Source: Epiperipatus broadwayi (Eukaryota; Onychophora; Udeonychophora; Euonychophora; Peripatidae). Taken from it: DNA of 64,000 nucleotides. Positions 1-14,399 of the stretch are shown one piece after another; position 1 is the stretch's first letter, and the number at the start of each line of letters is the position of its first letter. The stretch is from positions 3,162,001 to 3,226,000 of the forward strand of contig JAQFVV010012395.1 of assembly GCA_028023455.1 (NCBI GenBank), written 5' to 3'. The translations under genes were made by a program, and so were the position numbers. The notes under the pieces were generated by a model. That model searched no databases. It saw only the letters and a list, made by a program, of their open reading frames with translations, and had not been told where the DNA came from.

Positions 1-1090
1 TCCAGATGGTGATGAAAAACAACATTGTGTATGTGCACTTCCTATTATGCTATTGCTAATACATTATTGGTTTACTTATGAACTACTGACAAGGCACAGC
101 AGCACAATACAGACATTGTTTCATTTAACAAAAGCACTCACTACAAATAACAAAGTGCATCTTGAAGTTCTAAGTCCTTCAACATCTATCCTATCATTAA
201 TATATCATTCTTAAAAAGCATAAATAACTTCACTTTCCATGGTGGAAAATATTTAATAACATCATGACAGATAAATTAATAAAGACAGGCTTAATAAAGA
301 CAGGCTCCTCAGAGCAAAACTACACCATAAAACAATTTTCTCATGGGACCTAGCTACTTTAGCAACATATGAAAGTAATCTTAGAATATAAACACTATCC
401 TCTCATGAAATAGAAATGTGAACAATGGGGAGAGTGCATTCTATCCTGCAAAGCACAATAGGCAAACAATGTCTAATAAAGTAATGCTTGGAGGCGTAAA
501 TCCTAGACTAAATGATGGCAAGATAACAAAATGATCACTTTATAAACTAGTTGTAATATTCACGCTAAAAATTACATACATTAAGCAATATCTGAAACCA
601 ATAAGTTTACTGTTAGTCAAATGACTGTAAAAACAATAAAAATTCTGCATTAAATAATGAACACACACACATACAATGAACAGAATAAAAATTTATAAAG
701 ACAAAGTGGACATAATAGCAAAGTAAATACTAATAAATATATGACTATTAAACATTCAGTTATATTAAATTTAACCATAAATTATTGTATCATAGTAATT
801 ATGAAAATATTGAACTTCTGATAAACATTCATCGGCTGTTTACCTATAAATAGAACACTCGTGAACGCTATTATAAAATTTTAAAAAATGCAAGAGATAA
901 GTATCTACTTGAATAAAAGGCATTATAAAATTTAGCTTAAACCAACGAATATAAAAATTTTACGTTATATGTTGTAGGAATACCTATACATTTTATTATA
1001 TATCCATTATTAAAGAAGAATAAGAATAACAATACCACCACCACCTATAAAATATTTTAAAATATATATATATATTATAAAACACCTTAG
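1..1090. other. AT-rich sequence, no gene seen
   Basis: The stretch is A/T-rich with a short CA-rich patch near 660. I found no coding exon, RNA gene or recognisable repeat on either strand. Confidence 0.5.
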
Positions 1091-1094
1091 TTCT

Positions 1095-1159
1095 TTAGTA
1101 TAGATCCTTCCGTAGTGGGCAGTTTGTCGAGGGTGTGATGTCCTTCCTCGGCAGATTAT
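1095..1159 (-). CDS. Possible terminal exon, unknown protein
   Basis: This is a GC-richer island in AT-rich flanks. On the minus strand an acceptor-like CAACAG ends at 1160. It is followed by an open frame reading NLPRKDITPSTNCPLRKDLY and then a TAA at 1095-1097. A second frame is also open for a similar length, so the frame is not settled. The pyrimidine tract before the acceptor is weak. I do not recognise the peptide. The island could instead be a conserved noncoding element or part of an RNA. The call rests on composition and splice-like context only. Confidence 0.2.
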
Positions 1160-1199
1160 CTGTTGAATGAAGCATCCGTACTAATTAAATATATTTTCT

Positions 1200-4000
1200 T
1201 TCATAGAAAATAATAGCAAACACAACTTTCCGCAAGTAAGCAATAAATAAAATATTAACAAATGTCTTACTCTAAATAAACAAAGGTTTGGATCCATTTT
1301 TAAAACAATTTGTTAAATGTAAGCTAGTTTGTTTGAAAATTTTCATTTAATAACACATAATATTAATTAAGTAAGTTGTCTGTTGAATTTTGTTTCTCCA
1401 CAGTTCCATTGAAAATAAACAATTCTTTCTTTTTCCTTCTCTTTTTTAAAAAAAATGTACATTTAAAAAGTAATTCTTAATTATTATTTTTAAAATTCAC
1501 GTAGAAATATCATTTTCAGTAAAAAAAAATTTAAAATTACAGTTTTAAGTTTTACAGTTCACAATTTAACACAACACATTTATTAAATGTCCATTGTTGT
1601 TATATCTGCAAACTATATTTCCTCTATAAAGCTTTTTTTTTTTAAATTTCTTTGGTTCAATTTTCTCTTAAGTATTCTTTCTTTTTCTTAGCAAAATACA
1701 GAGAAAGCAAAGCGTATTTTAAAAGTTCCCCTGTACCACAGATGATAGGATATTTGTTACTTGTAAATTTTATATTAAGTATTTCAAAATATTCATTGAA
1801 GTAAATGTAAATTTAGAATTTTTAGCATTAATAATTGGTAATAATAATTAATATAGCTGTTTATCTTCAAATCAAAATTTTTAACAGTCTTTTTTTTTAA
1901 ACTTTAATTTCTTTTTCCTAAAGGTGAAACACAAATAGCGAGAAGTAAAATAGTGCAGTGTTCAGCATGGTTTTATAAATTAACATAAAAGAAAATATCA
2001 CCCGGTTTCTTTCATAATTTCTCTTAGTATAATTGATGAAATTGAGTCATTACAAACAAATTTTTTCCAGGTATGACATTAATAATTTAGAGTTCAAATT
2101 GAATTCTGGCAATAAAATAAAATACCTTATAAAAGTTGTCCTAGCATTACATTTTAAGTAAACAAAATATAAAATTTTGGTAAATTAACATTTAGATAAT
2201 AAAAAATAATAATAATTAAAGAAAATCATTACTGTTATTTAAAGATGAGAAGACTGCAATGCACCTGAATATATCAACAACAGCAGTGGTCAGTCAGAAA
2301 AAGAAAATGAAGTCCCTGTACACTGACAATCCCCATCTTTTATATCTCTATTGACAGATATCATTAATTAACATCCATACCCATAAAAAATAATGACCTT
2401 TATTATAAAAAATGTCAATTAAGATGCGGAATTAATTAGTAAAAATTATATAACTTTGTTCTACATTCTTTATCCACGTGATCTTAATGATCAAAGTTGA
2501 AGAAATGGTTAACTGAATTTTATTAATTAATACAGTTAATAAAATAAGATAATAAATAATATTTTTTTAAACAAAATATCACCTTTTCTTTTATTTAAGT
2601 TTATCAGAAATTCTTATTTAAATTTTTAACCCTTTTATTACTGAGTTTAACTAAATATTTATTTTTAACTGTTTAAAGACTACAAATTAAATATCTTGGC
2701 AATTAAAACCAAGAGATTAAAAATACACATGTGCACACATACATGTATACAGGAAATTACATTTTTCTAAATTAAATCTATCCTAGTAATTAACTTATAT
2801 TTCTTTAAACAATTTAATATTATTTAAACAAATCAACTAACTTTAATTAGAGATACATTTTTTTTTAATTTATCAAATAGAAGAACTTGATCAGATTATT
2901 AATTACTGTAAACATAATTAAATAATTGCATTTTAATACTCATAAACTATCTGTTACTATTTTTAAACTTTAACTATAAAATAAACTGTCCAGGTTTTTT
3001 TTTTTTCTAAAGTATACATGAATTAAATAGTAACTTCCAACCTAAAGCATACATCTTTTAATACTAAAATTATATCTTTGTAATAGCTCTTAATTTATCA
3101 GTTATTATCTATTTTGTACTTATAATGAACCACATAAAGTAAAATATTAATGCATAAGAGTTAGATAACATAATTTACACAATATAATGTTATTATCTTT
3201 TTTTTTTTATTTATTATTTTTGTTTTTTTAGAATAGAATAGCATAAATTCTTAAGCTAAAGTACTCAATAAAGACAATGTGTAATAGCACAGGGTCACAA
3301 TACATATGCATGCAAATGTGTGGTATAATAATTTATGAACATACTTAAATTGTCATAAACCTATAAATAAAATTCAATAATTCATTTAATAGTTTATAAA
3401 GTATGATTGATTTTAACATATATGTGTCTATATGACACTCATCTACATAAGCACAGACATGCTATATAAACTAAAATTACAGATCAGAATTTTGATAAAC
3501 TAATAATAAAATTCAGTTGATTTTTTTTAATAATACATAAATGCACATGTATGTGTGTATGCAAAATACATGTAATCTGAATTAAAGCTATTAATTAGCT
3601 TCTTTTTTTTTAAGGTAAATAAAAGTTTTCTTTTAAAAAATATATTTACATATCACCTTTTTAAAGTTACTCTTGAAAAATATTCCAGCAAGTTCTTTTG
3701 TTTTCCAATCTACAATCTAGATTGTTATTTACTGATTGTTATTTACTTTTTTTTAAATTTCAAAATAAAATCATTTATAAATCAATCATTTGTTTTTATA
3801 TTTATAATTCAAGCAAAAATTATTTACTTGTTTTACTTTTAAATTAGAGGTTTTAACTATCATTTTTGCTAAAGAGTTTTCCTTTAATAAATAAAACTGG
3901 AAATGGTCATTTATTATTTGCTTTTATTACTCTAGTTTTAATTGAATAATTTAGTCAAAATTTATTTACCTTTAAACCAGCTGATAGCTAAGTACTTATA
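1200..4000. other. AT-rich sequence, no gene seen
   Basis: Homopolymer-rich A/T sequence with many T runs. No exon, RNA gene or mobile element could be supported. Confidence 0.5.
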
Positions 4001-4001
4001 T

Positions 4002-4170
4002 ACATGATGCAGTACCTTTGTCTATCCTTCCTTGTATGTTGATAAAACTATATATATAGCATGGTAATCTCTTGGTAAGCTGGTACCTTCTAAAACCATA
4101 GATTGACTTATTGTCATCTTTGGGAAGGGTATAATCTGGTAACTGCTGATGTGCACTGAGCTCTTTTCAG
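4002..4170 (-). repeat. Dispersed repeat alpha, copy 1
   Basis: The minus strand here matches the plus strand at about 7655-7845 over most of its length. Shared blocks include CCAAAGATGACAATAAG, a conserved block with ACCAGCTTACC or ACCAACTTACC, and GGTAGTGCATCA or GGTACTGCATCA near the end. The copies are diverged with several indels. A short open frame on this strand is probably incidental. I do not know the family. Confidence 0.5.
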
Positions 4171-5190
4171 TCTCTAATACACACATATAAATTGTAACAT
4201 TAAGATTTATACATCCACAGAACAAAATCCATAGTATGGGTAAAACACATTAAAGCTGACCAAATCGAGATGGTAAGACCTAGATTTTGACCAACCCTTA
4301 ATTCTTTCATTCATACTCCAGATTCAATACCGTACGAATGCCTTTTCTTAAGTTACACATGAATTTCAATTTAATTGCAGGTCAGCAGTAAGACGGTGAA
4401 GCAAGAGACTTGAAAATTGACACAATAACTAAGTAAATTAATATGTTAATCAATAATTAGGTCTAATAGATTGATATATACACATAAAATGATATACAAA
4501 TAAGTCAATGTGAAGTTGGATGCGAATTGGTTTATGAGCAATAGAGAAATAGAAACGAGTTATATATTAAATAATTTAATTAAAATAAAATACATCTTAA
4601 ATAAAACAAAATTATATAATCAGTATGTGGAATATTACACTCACAGGCATTTTAAGTTATGAGATTGGCAGTTACATATCTCACTGTACACATTTAATAA
4701 GATTATCTGCAGTGATCATATTTATGCCTATATTAATATGCCAAACCCTAGCTACTTTGTAGTTTACCAAATCACTCGAACATATTAGCCAAAGTTATCA
4801 CTAAACATACAGCATTTCTATGGCATCTGTCCATATATAAAAGTTTAAGAAGTGAACACATAATCAGGCTCAAAGATACGCAGGTTAGCATGTTAACCAA
4901 GATTATGGTTCAGCCTAATGATGAATAATCTTTTAATATAAGGAAAAGAGAACTGGTTTTCTCTAAGTCTACTTATACACACTATGGCATAATAAAATAT
5001 TAATAAAAATAATCATGGTCTGAGTGGGTCATTATTCATGGGCTTCAGCATCGAATGCTTGGTACCTTAGGACCGAATGACTTGCTATGAATATAAGAAC
5101 ATTAAAAGTTCAGGGAGTTGAATAAGCCTTTCATAAATCATGTGGACCCTTATGTTCCTATTCTAAAATATGTTGCTTTACCCAAATTAA

Positions 5191-5258
5191 ATGGACGAGC
5201 ATGACTCCACCAGCGACTCATCAGAAAACATGCAGCTAGCCGTTAATGTACAGTATGT
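5191..5258 (+). CDS. Possible first coding exon, unknown protein
   Basis: An ATG at 5191 opens a reading frame starting MDEHDSTSDSSENMQLAV, in a stretch that is less A/T-rich than its surroundings and contains several CpGs. A donor-like ACA|GTATGT follows near 5250. If read through instead, the frame ends at a TAA near 5298. The acidic, serine-rich start resembles the N-terminus of a cytoplasmic protein, but I do not recognise it. A short chance open frame is a real alternative. Confidence 0.22.
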
Positions 5259-6053
5259 ACTTGATAAGAACACACTTGCAACATATACATGTATCAAATA
5301 ATCATTTAACTAAATTACCATGCCTTAAAATAGATAGTGTTTATTTGCATATATATAATCCTGCTCTCAAGACTAGTATATCAACCATATTGTTTAGGGA
5401 CTAAATATATTAGAAACCTAGCTTAAGCTGCCACCTGCATCTTTAATAATATAATATAATCTAAGGAGGAGAAAGCATATTTGATGGACAATTAATGATA
5501 AACTATTATAATTATGCTTTAAAAATATTTCTGTGTCTAGTTCCTATAATATACATGTTACACATATAGAAAGTCATAATTCATAACTATAGCTAAGCAA
5601 ACCACAACTTAATCTAAGATGTAACTGATTACCAATATATTAATAAATAAAAATTAATCAATCTAAATAATAGCCAGATTTTGAAACAGCGAGTTGGGAG
5701 TAAACAATTCAATTATTTAATATTTATTAAAATGAAGACACGAAAATATATTCGCAAAGAAATAGACTAAAATTATATATATAAATGCTTGTGGTTTCAT
5801 GTTATTTGGCATATCAAAATACATACAATAATAAAATGATAAAATTATGAAAGTAAATCAAAATAGAATAAATAGGCATAAAAGACCACAGCAACTTATA
5901 ATTTAAATTAAGTTATTAGTGTTTTACATTTTAAAAGAATGATTTTCAAATTATAAGTTTTAGCTTCAGACAAGATTGAGCTTTACATTTATTTAAGAAT
6001 TTATCAGGTTTAATTACAGAACTTAAGAATACAGATTTTAAATGTTGATTTCA

Positions 6054-6254
6054 TTATATAGCTAGCTTATATAAATATTGAAAAGTTAACAGTTTATAAA
6101 CAGCTTTGCAGCAATTGGAAATGTTACTGATTTTCTTCATTGCAGCTTCAGGCACACTGGATGGTGATGTTGGCACTGTTCTTCCTTGGATAGATGATTT
6201 GCTTTCTGTTGAGATATTCTTACAAGAGACTGCTTTGGCTGGGATGCTATTCAT
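6054..6254 (-). CDS. Possible coding fragment, unknown protein
   Basis: The minus strand carries about 66 open codons with a non-A/T-rich middle. That middle includes SSIQGRTVPTSPSSVPEAA, a Ser/Pro/Thr-rich linker-like stretch. The 3' part, toward 6054, becomes AT-rich and looks noncoding, and an internal GTAAGA could act as a donor. I see no domain and no strong acceptor upstream. It may be a fragment of a host exon or of an old retroposed transcript. Confidence 0.25.
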   Translation of the reverse strand: MNSIPAKAVSCKNISTESKSSIQGRTVPTSPSSVPEAAMKKISNISNCCKAVYKLLTFQYLYKLAI

Positions 6255-7133
6255 TGCATTTTAAAGGGGCCATAGATTATCACCTCCCACAGGAAAAATG
6301 GCAAGTCTATGCTTTTTTTACCCTGCCATGTCAAAGATAAAACGTGTGTAGATTCAGCTTTCTCTGACATAAACAATATAGTATATATATCTGATTATAA
6401 AAATTGAGCTATTTATACATTTTTACTCCTGTCCATCTGGTTGTTTACAAGATTATCTGCTGCTGGAAAACCCATTATCACATCTTTGAGATCTAACATA
6501 TTTAATTCATAAATTCTAACTTTAGTTTTGTGTTACTTTTTACATGTCTATTGTTTAATAGTGCCAGTCGAGTGCACAATATTTACAACTTAGCTAATTT
6601 TAAGAGAATGTTATCATAAATTTAAGATTTTAAGTTTAAACTCACACCATACTAGTGCAGGTGCGATGGTCTAATTAAAGTTGTTTACTACAAATTAAAA
6701 TAAAAACAGAATTTATATTCAGTATAAAACTAATTCTTTTACTATATGTTTAGGATGGTAGTACCTGGAATATACTGTATGTATATATATGACTCCAGCA
6801 AATAACATAAAAGAGTCTAATAATTTAGATTAAGTCACTTTTTAAACTACGAGATTTTTAAAATAAACATATACCTGTAATATATATATATGCCAATTCG
6901 ATTACAGATTCAACACTCATATATATGTGTGCAATTATACATATATAATTATTTAAAGTCATTTATATAGGTAATCTGGGAGGGTTTAAATCTGACACAT
7001 GTATAGGTGTGAGAGTAAAAAAGTGAAACAGGCAAGTGATCAAAATTGACTATTTCATTATGGGTTATGAACCATATAAAAGCTGGATCTTGCTTTCATG
7101 TGAATTCAAACTACTGTCATTGCACTAGTACCA

Positions 7134-7515
7134 GCCTGGATTTACTCTCTTGCCTTCAGTTATAACTTCATAGTCATTATGCTGTCATAATCTGTAAAAA
7201 CTAACACTCCCCTCTAATCTTTTTTCAACCTTTTTATAGTCAAGGTGGAATTTACAAAAATGGTAATTAAAAGTAAGTTTTCTTTATGTTAGTTGAAAAA
7301 AGTTAATGATTCTATTCAAAGGATTAAAGTGAATTGAAAAAAGTCATTAACTTTTTTCAATCAAGATAAAGAAAATTTATTTTTAATTACTGTATTTTTT
7401 CACCCTGTCTATAAAATGGTTGGGAAAAAAAATCAGGAAGTTTTTACAAATTATGTCAGCATGATGTCTATGAAGTTATAACTGAAGGCAAGAGACAATG
7501 CAAGTCCAGATACTG
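7134..7515. repeat. Foldback (inverted-repeat) element
   Basis: Two arms of roughly 180 bases are reverse complements with moderate divergence. The outer block TCTCTTGCCTTCAGTTATAA on the left matches TTATAACTGAAGGCAAGAGA on the right, and the arms run to a centre near 7320. There is no coding sequence inside. It looks like a palindromic MITE or an inverted retroelement fragment. No target-site duplication was clear. Confidence 0.7.
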
Positions 7516-7654
7516 TTAGTAGTTCACTCTGGTAGAGTTTGGGTTCATACTGAAGCAAGGCCCTGCTTTTCTGTTCTCCATAGCCCTTATTGTGTACTAG
7601 ATAGTATGTCTAAAGTCTATCAAATTTTAGATTAAATGGAGCTGATTGAATCAA

Positions 7655-7845
7655 CAGTTATTATATTATACTTTTACCAAAGATGACAATAAGCACTAGA
7701 CTGGTTGGAAGAGACCAACTTACCCAGAGAGTTCATCAGCTTATTGAAGATTTAATTTATGTATACTGTTTTATCTATATGCAGACAGGTGCTGATAAAG
7801 GTAGTGCATCATATATATATAAATTATAGCTGGTGAATAGTGTTA
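7655..7845 (+). repeat. Dispersed repeat alpha, copy 2
   Basis: This is the plus-strand partner of the repeat at 4002-4170 in the opposite orientation, and it shares CCAAAGATGACAATAAG and GGTAGTGCATCATATA. It follows the 7.1-7.5 kb foldback by about 140 bases. The two copies suggest a genome-wide repeat family of unknown type. Confidence 0.5.
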
Positions 7846-7849
7846 TATA

Positions 7850-10800
7850 TATTGAGAATAATAGTATTTTAAATAATTCCTTGAAAATGACATTTAAAAT
7901 CTATAATTTGAAAGTAAAACAAGTAAATATTTTTTGTTTGAGTTAAAAGTCTAGAAAACAAATGATTGATTTATAGACAATTTTATTGTAGTATTTAAAT
8001 GTTCAACTGCATGTTAAAAAAATATTTTGAAACATAAAAAAGTAAACTCCAAAAATCTTTATAGTTTATGAAACAAAAAAAAAACTTTTATGAAGGATTG
8101 TCAAAAGATAAAAAAATAAACAAAACCATGAAAAGAAATAATGGGCTAATTAATAGCTTTAATTCATATCTATTTTTTACATATATGCACATTATACATG
8201 GGCATTTATGTATTATTAAAAATGAATTGAATTTTTTATAGATAATTTGAACATGTTAATTTTTGAATTATCGTACAGCACATCTGAGTGCATCTGTATA
8301 TGTGTGAATTCTATATATTGTACCCTCACTTCTCGATATATGATATAATTTAAAATAAGACTAGCTCAATTAAATCATTATGCTCAGCTAAAATATGTAC
8401 AACTATCTTTAATATATTTTTATAATATTATAACTTATCAAATTAATATAGTTCAATATAATGTACTAATTAAATAAGTATTTAATTAAAATCATGAGAC
8501 TGTGAAGTGAAGTTACAATTGGTAATTGAATTTACATTGAGTCAATGTCTTTCCAAGACACTGTTTCAATGGCATAAGAATACTATTACTTCTAATTATC
8601 TCATTACTAACTCTACAGCACTCTTATGACTTTTATAAATGAACTATCTTTAATAATAATAGATAAATAAATCTCAATTTTTTGTTAAGGAAATATAATT
8701 AAAATGATCTCAGGTTCTTCTAATTATCTTAAAGTAATAATAATTCGTGCAGATAGGAATGATAAGGGATTTAATATCAAACCTAAATACACCTAACTTA
8801 TTCTAATAACAATAACCAACAATAATAATAATCTTTAGGGTATATCTTAATCTTATCTATTGGATTATACTTTTAATCATTAAGAAAATAAGTAAATCAT
8901 ATACATGTCTTTCCTTTCCATATAGTACCTTAATTTTAAAATAGACCAAAATCTTATAATTTAACAATTTGTGGCAATAAATACTCTTATACTCTTATAT
9001 TGTGCATTATAATTACTTTATGACCATCATAATATTATATGTTAATGTCAATCAATTTCTATAAGTTATATTATGAAAATATTGTGTTTCTTTCTCAAAA
9101 TAATAAAAATAATAAATTCATATTGTGCAAATATTATGTTTATTCAAATTATCTGTTGTCAAATGCTGTGGTGTAAAATAATGAATTCGACACATCTTTT
9201 AAACAACTTAACAAATTTATTTACATCAACTTTAACATATAACTTATTTACACTATTTACATTTACAAATGGAACTAAAGAAAATAAAACAAAAATAAGA
9301 AAACTGATAATACAAGATTTTTACACTGTTACTATTTCCATAATCATAAGTAAATAATTTATACATTTTTTAAATGTTCTATCAATAACATTTAATTAAG
9401 TTTATGACTTTAATTTTAATAAACATCATTTGTCATCAATTAATACAAGAAAGTTAGTGAAATATATCATAGCATATATGTAAAAAGACTTTAATAATTA
9501 AAATACTACTTACTTATCTTACTCTATTTAAATTATAATGTACAGTATGTATTCTTCTTTAATATACTCAAAGATTAATTAATGTATAAACGATATAACT
9601 TTGTAATATAATAAAATATTTTTATAACATTTACACCAATATAATTCATACTCTTCTATCAAAATACACGTTATTCTTCTAAATAATATTTTAAATTATT
9701 CACAATTCCAATTTATAAAGTATTATATCAAATAAAATTCTATGATTCTTTTATGTTTACCTATTACTCTTCTTACTTTTATTTTATTCCTTCCTAATAA
9801 ACTTCTATCTACAAAGTCATTTTAACCTTATTTAATTCAGAAAAAAAAAATAAATTTTAAAAAAATAATAAAACGACCAAACTCTCTTATACCTCATCTT
9901 CTATATACATAAGCCTTATCAAAATATAATTTCTATGTAAAATTAACTACTTATCTAATAAAATAAAAAATAAAAATATCGATTTTATACCTCTACTAAC
10001 GAGAAAAATAAATAACTTACCTAATATAAATCTAATTCCTAATATTGTAACAGAAACATTAAAATTTATTGAAGACATATAATTATTTCTAGTTCTCATA
10101 TTATGTTGTACTAAATCCAAAACATATCGCTATTATTATCATGCGTGTATATTATTTAAATATAAACATCACAATACATATAAATTTGGTTGATCAAAGA
10201 AAACATAGCAAATCTCAATTATTATTTCTAATTTACTAAATGATACTTCAATTACTCCATCAATTCCTCCAAGATTTCAGTTTTAAAATAATTCACATTA
10301 CCTAAAATTATCCTTAAAATATATGTGTTGTATAATTATAAAATAAACTTATAAAAAAGTATATTAATATTTAGTTTCATTTTTTAAAAAATTAAATGTA
10401 CCTTTCCATTTTTAATAAATCAATAATAATTAAAAGTAGTTAGTTAATAAATAAAAAATTACTAAAATCAACGGTGTCTTCTTCCAGCTATAATTTTCTT
10501 TTTCCTACCAATTTTCACAAACATACTTCCTTTTCTGTACATCATGTTTTTTAAAAGTTTTAGAGAATAAAATAAAATGTTCTTTTTTTAAAAAAAAAAT
10601 AAAAAAAAGTCGGTTCCAATAGAAGAAAATAATAATTAAAATAGTTTATAGGTCATATTCCTTTCTTTAAGAAAAATTACTTAAAAGTTATTATTTTGAG
10701 AATTAGTAATAGTTTATAAATTCTTTTTAATTGTTCTAAAATTGACTTGATATTATATTTTTTATTTGTGCATTCATAACATATTTAGGTAAGATTACTT

Positions 10801-12935
10801 TTAGAGTTTCTGTACCCAGGTTCAGACTTTAATAATATAATAATTTTTACTTATAAGTATTTCTTTATCCATTAAATTTCCAATTTATTTGCCTTTTAAA
10901 ATGTAGAATAGTCTTTTTACATAAAGACTTAAAACATTTATAACATTATATTTATCTTACTAAGTATATCTTAGTTTATAATTTATAAATACTTTCTTCA
11001 TAAAAAGTATTTCTCATTCTTTTAAATATCTATTTTATAAAAATTAATACCATTAGCTTTTAAATTATACATCATATTACTTTTATACTAATAACTCTCC
11101 TAGTTAATCCAGTTTTAAATTTTTAGTATAAATCTCCAATACTTTATCCTTATAGATGTTTCATGATTATTTGATAGTAAATGAGCTTTGATTGAGCGAT
11201 AGGAAATTATAATTAAAATTAGCACCATATTTGTCGGTAAACTTTTATAAATTATTTTAAAAAAACTACTCTCTTATAATTTTAAACGATTTTGAAGGTC
11301 TATAATTACTTAGCTATTTCTAATACACACTTTACTTTAAAATTCAATCACATCCCTCGAACAATTGAACTTGGTTTTATCCAGAAAACTCCCATTTGAT
11401 TGGTGAATTAAACAATCAACTTGTAGCTTATTTACATATTTACCAACAAGAGAATTAAAAATTAATAATGGGTATTTAATATTTATTATTTATCATTATT
11501 AAATTCTTAAATTAATCTTTATTATTTATTTAAAATTAAACATTTTTAAAATATACTTTCTTACTTAATTTCATTTTTAACTTTATAAGATTATTTTTAT
11601 AAAATTAAGTTATTTTTATTGTTATGTTTTTAAGCAGTATTTTAAAAATCAGATTTAATATTTCACATTAACTATTTTTATTTTTATCTCGTGATAGCCA
11701 ATATAATATTTATAAATTTTATAACAAATTTTTAAAATAGCTTTGCAACTTTATAAAAATCAAGATGTTATATGTGTCTAACTAACTCTGTTTTTTTAAA
11801 AGCTAAAGCTTGTATAATCTAAAAATAAATAAAATTCATTTTTTAAAAATAAATATTTTTAAAATAAATAATATCTTATAAATTTTTAAAATAATACTTG
11901 ATATTATTAAAATAAATATTAATCTTCTATCATGTACTACTAATAATTAAAATATTTATATTCATTTATTAAATTTTAATCTTTATCAACAATAAATATA
12001 TGCATTTAATTTTAACTTGTCTTCTTAAAACTTTAACTTTAAAAGTTATTTATTAAATTTATTAATGAGTATTGTTATGGATTTCAATATACCATTATCA
12101 TTCCATTAAACGCTCTCTCAAACATCAGAAATTTACATATCAAATACTCATGAATTACTTTAATTACACTTGTTAAAAGATTATCATAAATAAAATTAAC
12201 ATCATATAGCTAAATATATCTTAAATTTAAATTTTTTTAAATAAATTGATACAACAATTTATGGAGACCCATACAAAAGGGCACAATATATATTTTCAAC
12301 ATAGTATTAATTATGAAAAAATATAATAGTTTTAATAAATCTTATTTTGAGAAATTAAAATATGATATAAATGTCAGTGTGCCAACACATTTCCATGGGC
12401 ACCCACATATATATTTGAAAACAGTCATTATTTATATATTATTAAAATGTGATAACATATTATTATTATTAGTATATGACAATTTCCACATGTTATAGCT
12501 CATCTGTATACTTATATAGATCAATGTCAGGTAGACACATATATTAAAATTAATCATATTTATTATTATTATATGACAATTCTAATATGTTCATAAATCA
12601 TTCATTATACTGCACATCTGTGTGCTTATATGTGTGTGTTTTATGTAAACCTACTGAAATATATATGTAAATTACAATATAATTAGGGATTTCTTTTTGT
12701 ATTCATCAAAATCAGAATGCTTAATTTATATATATATAGCTGTATTCTACAGACCTTAATTTCATTTTTATTATTTTTAATAAATTGATTTTTCATTGTT
12801 AAAGTTATTCCAGTGAATTTATTTAATCCTAGAACATTGATGATGATTAGCATGTTTTAGTATCCTAACATTTTATTAATTGATATATTTTATGGATTAT
12901 GACTTAAGATTGTGTATCCAAATTATTGTTTAAAT
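7850..12935. other. Very AT-rich sequence, no gene seen
   Basis: This is one of the most A/T-rich parts of the window. Short open frames near 9073 and 12313 are low-complexity and have no coding character. Two stretches near 12420-12480 and 12545-12640 look loosely related to each other. No feature is supportable. Confidence 0.5.
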
Positions 12936-12944
12936 AATCTGCTC

Positions 12945-13015
12945 AAAGTTGGCAATGGTTAAATAATTAGCCTGGTTTTTAGTAGCCCCATTTCAAATCC
13001 AGTCACAAGATTGAC
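12945..13015 (+). repeat. tRNA-like (SINE head) remnant
   Basis: An A-box-like TTGGCAATGG is followed about 41 bases later by a B-box-like ATTTCAAATCC. That spacing is normal for a tRNA-type pol III promoter. The acceptor and anticodon stems do not pair well, so this is not a functional tRNA. It is probably the head of an old tRNA-derived SINE. Confidence 0.35.
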
Positions 13016-13344
13016 TGTTGATTTATTTTTTATTATTGATTGTTCATGATTGCTTTTGTGTAATTCTATCAAACTTATAGTAACTTATACTTAGTTTTGC
13101 TTGATCTCACATGCTCACATTTATTCATATTATTTGTAAATTTAAATTTTGTATGTAACTGGGGTTGATGATGATGAGTGCCATCATCCCAGGTTCAACC
13201 CTGAGTCCATATTGTTACAATATATATGTCAAATATTTTTTATATTAGTTTTATGTATGTCATATTTATGTAAGTAGGAAACTACCTGTTCAGTAATTTC
13301 ATTAACAATTATAGATTGAATAATTATTGAATTTAGTTAATGTT

Positions 13345-13356
13345 GGGGGGGGGGGG
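13345..13356 (+). repeat. G12 homopolymer
   Basis: An uninterrupted run of twelve G, striking in such an A/T-rich region. It may be an unstable mononucleotide tract or an assembly artefact. Confidence 0.9.
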
Positions 13357-13359
13357 TAT

Positions 13360-14395
13360 AGAGCAAATTATATAATAAATATAGTAAAAAAAAAAATAAG
13401 CATATTAATCCTAAAATGGAACTAAAATTATTGTTTGTTTGTTTTTTTCCTGTTTTTTTTTTTTTCATTTTAAACAATTTTTATTGTATTAATATATAAA
13501 TGGGTAAATTATCAATTATAAAAACAAAATTATAAAAAATAAAATAAATGGAGCTTAATGGGTGTTCAACCCGCAATGGCTTTAGCATTTTCTAAATGTA
13601 ATTACTGCAGTTAGTATCCTATACTGACCAGGAGAAAAGTGTTATTTTATGATATAATTAAGGTTCTAAATGTATATTAAAACTAAATAAAACAACTAAA
13701 AATAATTTTAAAATAATTTATTTTAGTCAGAAACATTTACTGCACTTTTTTTTTTTGATGTGCTCTACACAAATCAGCTTGCCACATATTCTGTGTACAT
13801 AAAAAGTTTTTTTTTTCAATGGATTAATTATTATTAATAGAAATACATTTGATTTTTTTTTTAGTTATAAATATTAGATACAAAAAATAATATTTTTATA
13901 AAAAAATATAACAATATAAAATGAAGAAATAAAAGTATTTAACTTTAGAGTATAACTGATATGAGATATTATTACTGATGCATAACAAAAAATATAAATA
14001 TTTACAATATGTGAGAAAAATGTATACTAATTATTTTTTTTTTGCAAATTATAAAGATATCAAGATGAATACCTACCTATTCAGTTCATAAGATTCTAGG
14101 AAATCAAGACATATAAAAATTTTGTGCAGTATAATATAATGCTTGTAGCTGTTGCAGGTTAAAGATAGAAAATGAGGTGAAGGAGATCAAATGCTATGAT
14201 CTCTAAATGAATTGATTTGGTAATGTCTTTAAATAATAGCAGAATCACGGAAGGAAATCAGGCTTTAATAAGAGGAGGAAGATATCTTAGCTTTAGTAAT
14301 ATAGCAATTTGAAGATATTTGTTAAATACTCTATTGAGAGAAGAAAAATGAAAAAAAAAATTTAAATGATTAAAAGTTGAACACAAATAGGAAGT
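13360..14395. other. AT-rich sequence, no gene seen
   Basis: Long A and T homopolymers dominate. No exon, RNA gene or mobile element recognised. Confidence 0.5.
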
Positions 14396-14399
14396 ATCA

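Noticed and set aside
1099-1170. Possible snRNA or other small RNA in the GC-richer island
   Set aside because: I compared it mentally with U1, U2, U4atac, U6, U11, U12 and 5S core motifs and found no match; listed only as a weak exon candidate.
5210-5245. CTGATGA hammerhead-like core box on the minus strand
   Set aside because: GTCGCTGG follows, but no strand complementary to it and no GAAA box lie within reach, so no stem II or catalytic core forms.
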